Under the pieces are notes generated by a model that saw nothing but the letters and a program-made list of their open reading frames with translations, was not told the origin of the DNA and did no database searches. Source: Richelia sp. SL_2_1 (GTDB lineage: Bacteria; Cyanobacteriota; Cyanobacteriia; Cyanobacteriales; Nostocaceae). Taken from it: DNA of 64,000 nucleotides. Made by a program: the position numbers and the translations under genes. Position 1 is the first letter of the stretch. Every line of letters begins with the position of its first letter. Location: contig JAAUSO010000007.1 of assembly GCA_012033205.1 (NCBI GenBank), forward strand, positions 1 to 64,000, given 5' to 3'. Positions 60,950 to 64,000 of the stretch are shown here, in pieces.

Positions 60950-62206
60950 TTATTTTGATTTATTCATTTTTAAATTAGTTAAAGAAAATCCTGAAAAAGG
61001 AATATTAACCATAATTTTTGTCCCTTTTCCGGGAACGCTATCAATATTCAAATTACCATCCAAAGCTAAAGTGCGATCGCGCATACTTTGTAATCCAAAA
61101 CCTGTTGTATTTTGGCTTAAATCAAAACCTTTGCCGTTATCTTCAATCATTAAATGTAAATTTGTCACTGTTGTGGTTAATTCTAAATTTACTTCTGTAG
61201 ATTCAGCATATTTATAAATGTTTGTTAACGATTCTTGGATAATTCGATAAATAGCAGTGCTGGTATCACGAGGTATTGTATAAAAACAATTAATTTGGCA
61301 ATTTGGTTTAATATTTGTGGAATGATAAAAATCTTGTACAAGAATATTAATTGCTTGCTCTAAAGATTTTTCTTGTAAAGGATGAGAGCGCATCTTAGAA
61401 ACAGATTCTCTCACGTCTTTTAATGCTTGAGAGCCTAATTCTTTAGCTCTAATTAAAAACAACTTGGCTTTCTCTGGATTACTATCTAACAATTTAGTAG
61501 CTGTTTCTAGTTGGAGATTCAAAGCTGTAAGAGAATGTCCTAAAGAATCATGAATTTCTCGTGCAATCCGGTTTCTTTCTTCTAGGGTAGCTTGATTTTC
61601 AATTTTTAAAGCATATTGACGTAGTTTTTCATTAGCAGCAATTAATTTTTCTCGACTTTGCCATTCAGAAAGTACTGCATTCATCAATAGTAAAACAAAA
61701 ACTAAAGCTAACACAAATAACAAAACAAAACTGAATTGAAAGAACCATAACTTTTCGTGAAAAAATGGATTACGTGCGTGTCTAAATTCTCTAAATGGTA
61801 CAGGAGGAAAGCGTTTTTTAAATGCAAATAAAAATAAAATAAAAGAAAATACTGCAACAACCAAACGTCCCGGCAATTGAAAAATTAAACAACTACGAGT
61901 TACTAAGATTAAATTCAAGAACGGAAACAATCGTGATGTCCTTCCACCAAACAAATTAATAATTAAAATTAAAAAGATTTCACAAGCCGTATAGATAATT
62001 TTGTTTCTGCGATTATTAGTAGGTAATCTTAAACCCATTAACCCAAAAACAGTCAAACTAATAACTGTTAATTCAGGAGTTCCTGCCGCAAATCGCTGCA
62101 AAGGAATAGGTAAAGTAGAAGCGATAGCAGCAAATACCAGCAAAACCCATTCTAAATAAAGTAAAAATTTAAAAGGATGATTTTTAAAATCTATAGCGCG
62201 GTTCAT
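60950..62206 (-). CDS. NarL-family sensor histidine kinase (HisKA_3)
   Basis: This 418-residue kinase has six hydrophobic helices in residues about 12-180, with no large periplasmic domain, then the HisKA_3 dimerisation domain (LEERNRIAREIHDSLGHSLT, with His in REIHD) and HATPase_c (NIYKYAE, DNGKGFDLS, TTGFGLQSMRDRT). The layout is like DesK/LiaS, which sense membrane state. It is followed by its regulator gene. Promoter and an inverted repeat (62342-62363) lie between this gene and the divergent Spy-like gene. Confidence 0.94.
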   Translation of the reverse strand: MNRAIDFKNHPFKFLLYLEWVLLVFAAIASTLPIPLQRFAAGTPELTVISLTVFGLMGLRLPTNNRRNKIIYTACEIFLILIINLFGGRTSRLFPFLNLILVTRSCLIFQLPGRLVVAVFSFILFLFAFKKRFPPVPFREFRHARNPFFHEKLWFFQFSFVLLFVLALVFVLLLMNAVLSEWQSREKLIAANEKLRQYALKIENQATLEERNRIAREIHDSLGHSLTALNLQLETATKLLDSNPEKAKLFLIRAKELGSQALKDVRESVSKMRSHPLQEKSLEQAINILVQDFYHSTNIKPNCQINCFYTIPRDTSTAIYRIIQESLTNIYKYAESTEVNLELTTTVTNLHLMIEDNGKGFDLSQNTTGFGLQSMRDRTLALDGNLNIDSVPGKGTKIMVNIPFSGFSLTNLKMNKSK

Positions 62207-62341
62207 AAATGCTTTTGTTCTAGTTATTTTTGATTTATTAATTATTAATTATCAGTCTATTAGAAATAATCAGCTACCTAATATGAGTGCTTATAGCATT
62301 ATTTATTGAATAATCAACATTCAATATCTATCTAAATTGAA

Positions 62342-62363
62342 AATCATGACTAAAGTCATGATT
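62342..62363. promoter_or_regulatory. Perfect AATCATGACT inverted repeat between kinase and Spy-like genes
   Basis: AATCATGACT-AA-AGTCATGATT (10-bp arms) lies midway in the divergent region. It could be the site of the NarL-type regulator. A GACTAAAGTC motif is also seen at 39748, where no such regulator is present, so it may only be a dispersed palindrome. Confidence 0.4.
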
Positions 62364-62491
62364 GTATATATGACTTTATCTAGATATCTTGACATCCGTA
62401 TTTGTGACTTTTGCCTCATGCAATTACTGGGGCTGTAATTTTATGATGATGACATCTAATAAAACAAACCCACAAATTCATTTTTACTTAT

Positions 62492-62947
62492 ATGAAACTC
62501 AACAAATTATCTTTCTTAGCCGGTGCTGTTGCTTTAACTTTAACTGCTATTCCTTTCGCTGCTCAAGCATCAATTAATTCTTCTTCAAGCGTTACTATTG
62601 CTCAAGGTAAAAAAGAAGGTGGATGGCAGCGTTTAAATTTGACTGAAGCCCAAAAAACTCAAATGCAGCAAATTAAGGAAAGCGCTCGTGCTGAAATGGA
62701 GAGAATTTTAACTCCAGAACAATTACAGAAATTCCAAGCCGCAAAAGCAAGCGGAGAAAAGAGACGTGGCGGATTTCGTGATTTAAATTTAACTGACGCT
62801 CAAAAAGTTGAACTCAAAAGAATTGGGGAATCCAAGAAAAGTCAAATGGAAGCCATTCTAACCGACGAACAAAAAGCTCAAATTCAAGATATGCGCCAAA
62901 TGCGCCAAAATCGTCGCGGAAACCGTCGTCAACAACCCGCTATCTAA
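62492..62947 (+). CDS. Spy/CpxP-like periplasmic protein, LTXXQ type
   Basis: The 151-residue protein has a signal peptide (residues 1-26, ending FAAQA). Two LTxxQ repeats follow, LNLTEAQKTQMQQIKESAR and LNLTDAQKVELKRIGESKK, each followed by an ILTPEQ/ILTDEQ motif and a charged helix. The Arg-rich end is RQNRRGNRRQQ. Family members are ATP-independent periplasmic chaperones or metal-stress proteins. It is divergent from a sensor kinase, recalling CpxA/CpxP-type arrangements. Confidence 0.85.
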   Translation: MKLNKLSFLAGAVALTLTAIPFAAQASINSSSSVTIAQGKKEGGWQRLNLTEAQKTQMQQIKESARAEMERILTPEQLQKFQAAKASGEKRRGGFRDLNLTDAQKVELKRIGESKKSQMEAILTDEQKAQIQDMRQMRQNRRGNRRQQPAI

Positions 62948-63173
62948 TTTATTAAACTTTTATTTTAATTTTCTTCTAAAATCAATTCTTCCACGTTCCT
63001 CACAGAAAAAGGGATTCTACACTCCCTTTTTCTTTTTTTTGTTAAAATTCTGCTAACGTAAGTAAAAAAAACTAAGATAGAAAATCTGATTTACCCCAGA
63101 TTATACTCATGGGCTTAGGGCAATGAGTTTCTATAATAGTTACATCAAAAAATATAAATCCACGAGGCATTTA

Positions 63174-63614
63174 ATGAAGCTGAAAAAATTATCCCTCTTC
63201 GCTAGTGCAATTGCAGTAGCTTTTAGTATCACTCCCTTAGCTGCAAACGCCCAAGTGAACTCTAATACAAATGCACCACAAAGAGTTTCTCAAGCTACTC
63301 CTCAAAAACCTCCAGAATTAAAGCTATCTGAACAGCAAATCAACAAAATCAATCAAATTCGCTCTACTACTCGCAACAAAATTCAAAGCGTTCTAACCGA
63401 GCAGCAGCGTCAAAAAATCCAAACCGATTTGCAAGCAGGTGTTAATCCTCAACAAGTTTTTGCGTCCATTCAGTTTACCCAGCAACAGCAAAGTCAATTG
63501 CAAAATATTATGGTAACTTCCCAAAAAGAAATGGAAGGAGTCTTGACACCCCAACAAAAGCAAACACTAGAAAAATGGCGTGCTAGTCAAAGAAGTCAAT
63601 TACAGAAAAAGTAA
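63174..63614 (+). CDS. Second Spy/LTXXQ-like periplasmic protein
   Basis: I choose the ATG at 63174, preceded by GAGG; an upstream in-frame start would put 17 polar residues before the signal peptide. The 146-residue product has a signal peptide ending LAANAQ, then KLSEQQINKINQIRSTTRNK with SVLTEQQRQKIQ, and a second copy IQFTQQQQSQLQNI with GVLTPQQKQTLEKW. Gln is very frequent. It is a paralogue of the preceding gene in the same orientation, 226 bp downstream, so the two are likely co-induced. Confidence 0.82.
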   Translation: MKLKKLSLFASAIAVAFSITPLAANAQVNSNTNAPQRVSQATPQKPPELKLSEQQINKINQIRSTTRNKIQSVLTEQQRQKIQTDLQAGVNPQQVFASIQFTQQQQSQLQNIMVTSQKEMEGVLTPQQKQTLEKWRASQRSQLQKK

Positions 63615-63806
63615 ATCAATAGTTTTATTGGTTTTTTGCATTTGAGGTGGATAATATTATCAATAATCTTGTCCACCTTTACTTTCAGTTCATTTAAAAT
63701 CAAAATAGTATTTCAAAGTAAAATCTAAATTTGACCCAGATTCATGGGAACCAGAATTATTATGGTCTAAAGCATTAACAGATGTCCAAGCTCTATTTTT
63801 TGGCTT

Positions 63807-64000
63807 ATGAACGTCAATAATCTAAAAAGTTGGATAATCGCTATTTTTCTCGCAGTTAGCTTAACTAACTCAAGCTGTGATGCAATTTCTGCAAATCAAT
63901 CTACTATAAATAATTTAAATCAGCAAAGTAATCCCTTCTGGGTAGAAGATTACGGAAGTAAAAACCGCAGAGGCGCAGAGAACTCAGAGGAAAGAAGTAA
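63807..64000 (+). CDS. Partial lipoprotein gene, open to the window edge
   Basis: The frame opens at ATG 63807 with MNVNNLKSWIIAIFLAVSLT followed by NSSCDAISAN, a lipobox-like SSC at about residue 24. It stays open for 64 codons to the last base. The last 40 bases (ACCGCAGAGGCGCAGAGAAC) are a common dispersed repeat, similar in reverse at 40140-40165, so the true coding end may be close or the gene may be interrupted there. Confidence 0.5.
   Translation, partial: MNVNNLKSWIIAIFLAVSLTNSSCDAISANQSTINNLNQQSNPFWVEDYGSKNRRGAENSEERS

Noticed and set aside
62342-62363. Inverted repeat as a terminator of the sensor kinase gene
   Set aside because: It lies upstream, not downstream, of that gene and has no T run.
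1-64000. tRNA or rRNA genes
   Set aside because: I looked for T-loop GGTTCGAATCC-like strings and CCA-type ends in the gaps and found none that fold.

Overview
The window comes from a cyanobacterium, most likely a filamentous heterocyst-forming type (Nostocales). The evidence is low G+C coding sequence studded with GCGATCGC-type (HIP1) octamers, cyanobacteria-specific families (CBS-CP12, DUF4327, DUF1816, a Cys259-type phytochrome with its Rcp-like regulator), many heptanucleotide repeats, and several palindromic repeat families. The order-level placement is inference. I found no rRNA, tRNA or CRISPR.

Region by region. 0-4 kb: a phosphonate (C-P lyase) locus, phnG-phnH-[GNAT]-phnI on the minus strand, continuing off the left edge, with a divergent phnF repressor and a clear palindromic operator. 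4-11.5 kb: RmlD-like reductase, Uma2 nuclease, TPR lipoprotein, pentapeptide-repeat membrane protein, a glycosyltransferase-like gene and a pyruvyltransferase. 12-21 kb: housekeeping genes glyS, murD, gatB and argJ. Between gatB and argJ lies an array of four small-RNA genes, each with its own promoter and terminator. 21-39.5 kb: a stress and energy island holding CBS-CP12, a pyruvate-kinase-like protein, a beta-barrel-like protein, a peptidoglycan-binding protein, a P-type ATPase, two Hsp20s, an apparently inactive alpha/beta hydrolase and an adenosine-specific kinase. Ten transcription units here share one promoter layout, CTCACA-N5-CTCA(A/C) with a -10 hexamer exactly 26 nt from the start of the box; the ATPase has a looser version. 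40-46 kb: methyltransferase, flavodoxin-like protein and a phytochrome/two-component cluster. 46.6-54.5 kb: mannosyltransferase-like protein, fused modBC plus modA with a divergent RHH-Mop regulator, and ppsA. 55-64 kb: DUF4327 protein, lipoproteins, a beta-helix/SLH protein, a voltage-gated-type K+ channel, and a NarL-type two-component system next to two Spy-like genes.

Genome fluidity is striking. There are TA-inserting MITE-like elements (one with its empty site preserved 1.8 kb away), a decayed partial copy of the P-type ATPase carrying a DUF433/DUF5615 toxin-antitoxin pair, a dead F1 alpha-subunit fragment, a truncated DUF421 gene, and short repeats inserted in frame in phnI, modBC, ppsA and the ATPase. 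Three genes (phnI, a DUF6544-like gene, the phytochrome kinase) carry single-base losses in homopolymers. These could be real decay or sequencing error and should be checked before any biology is drawn from them.
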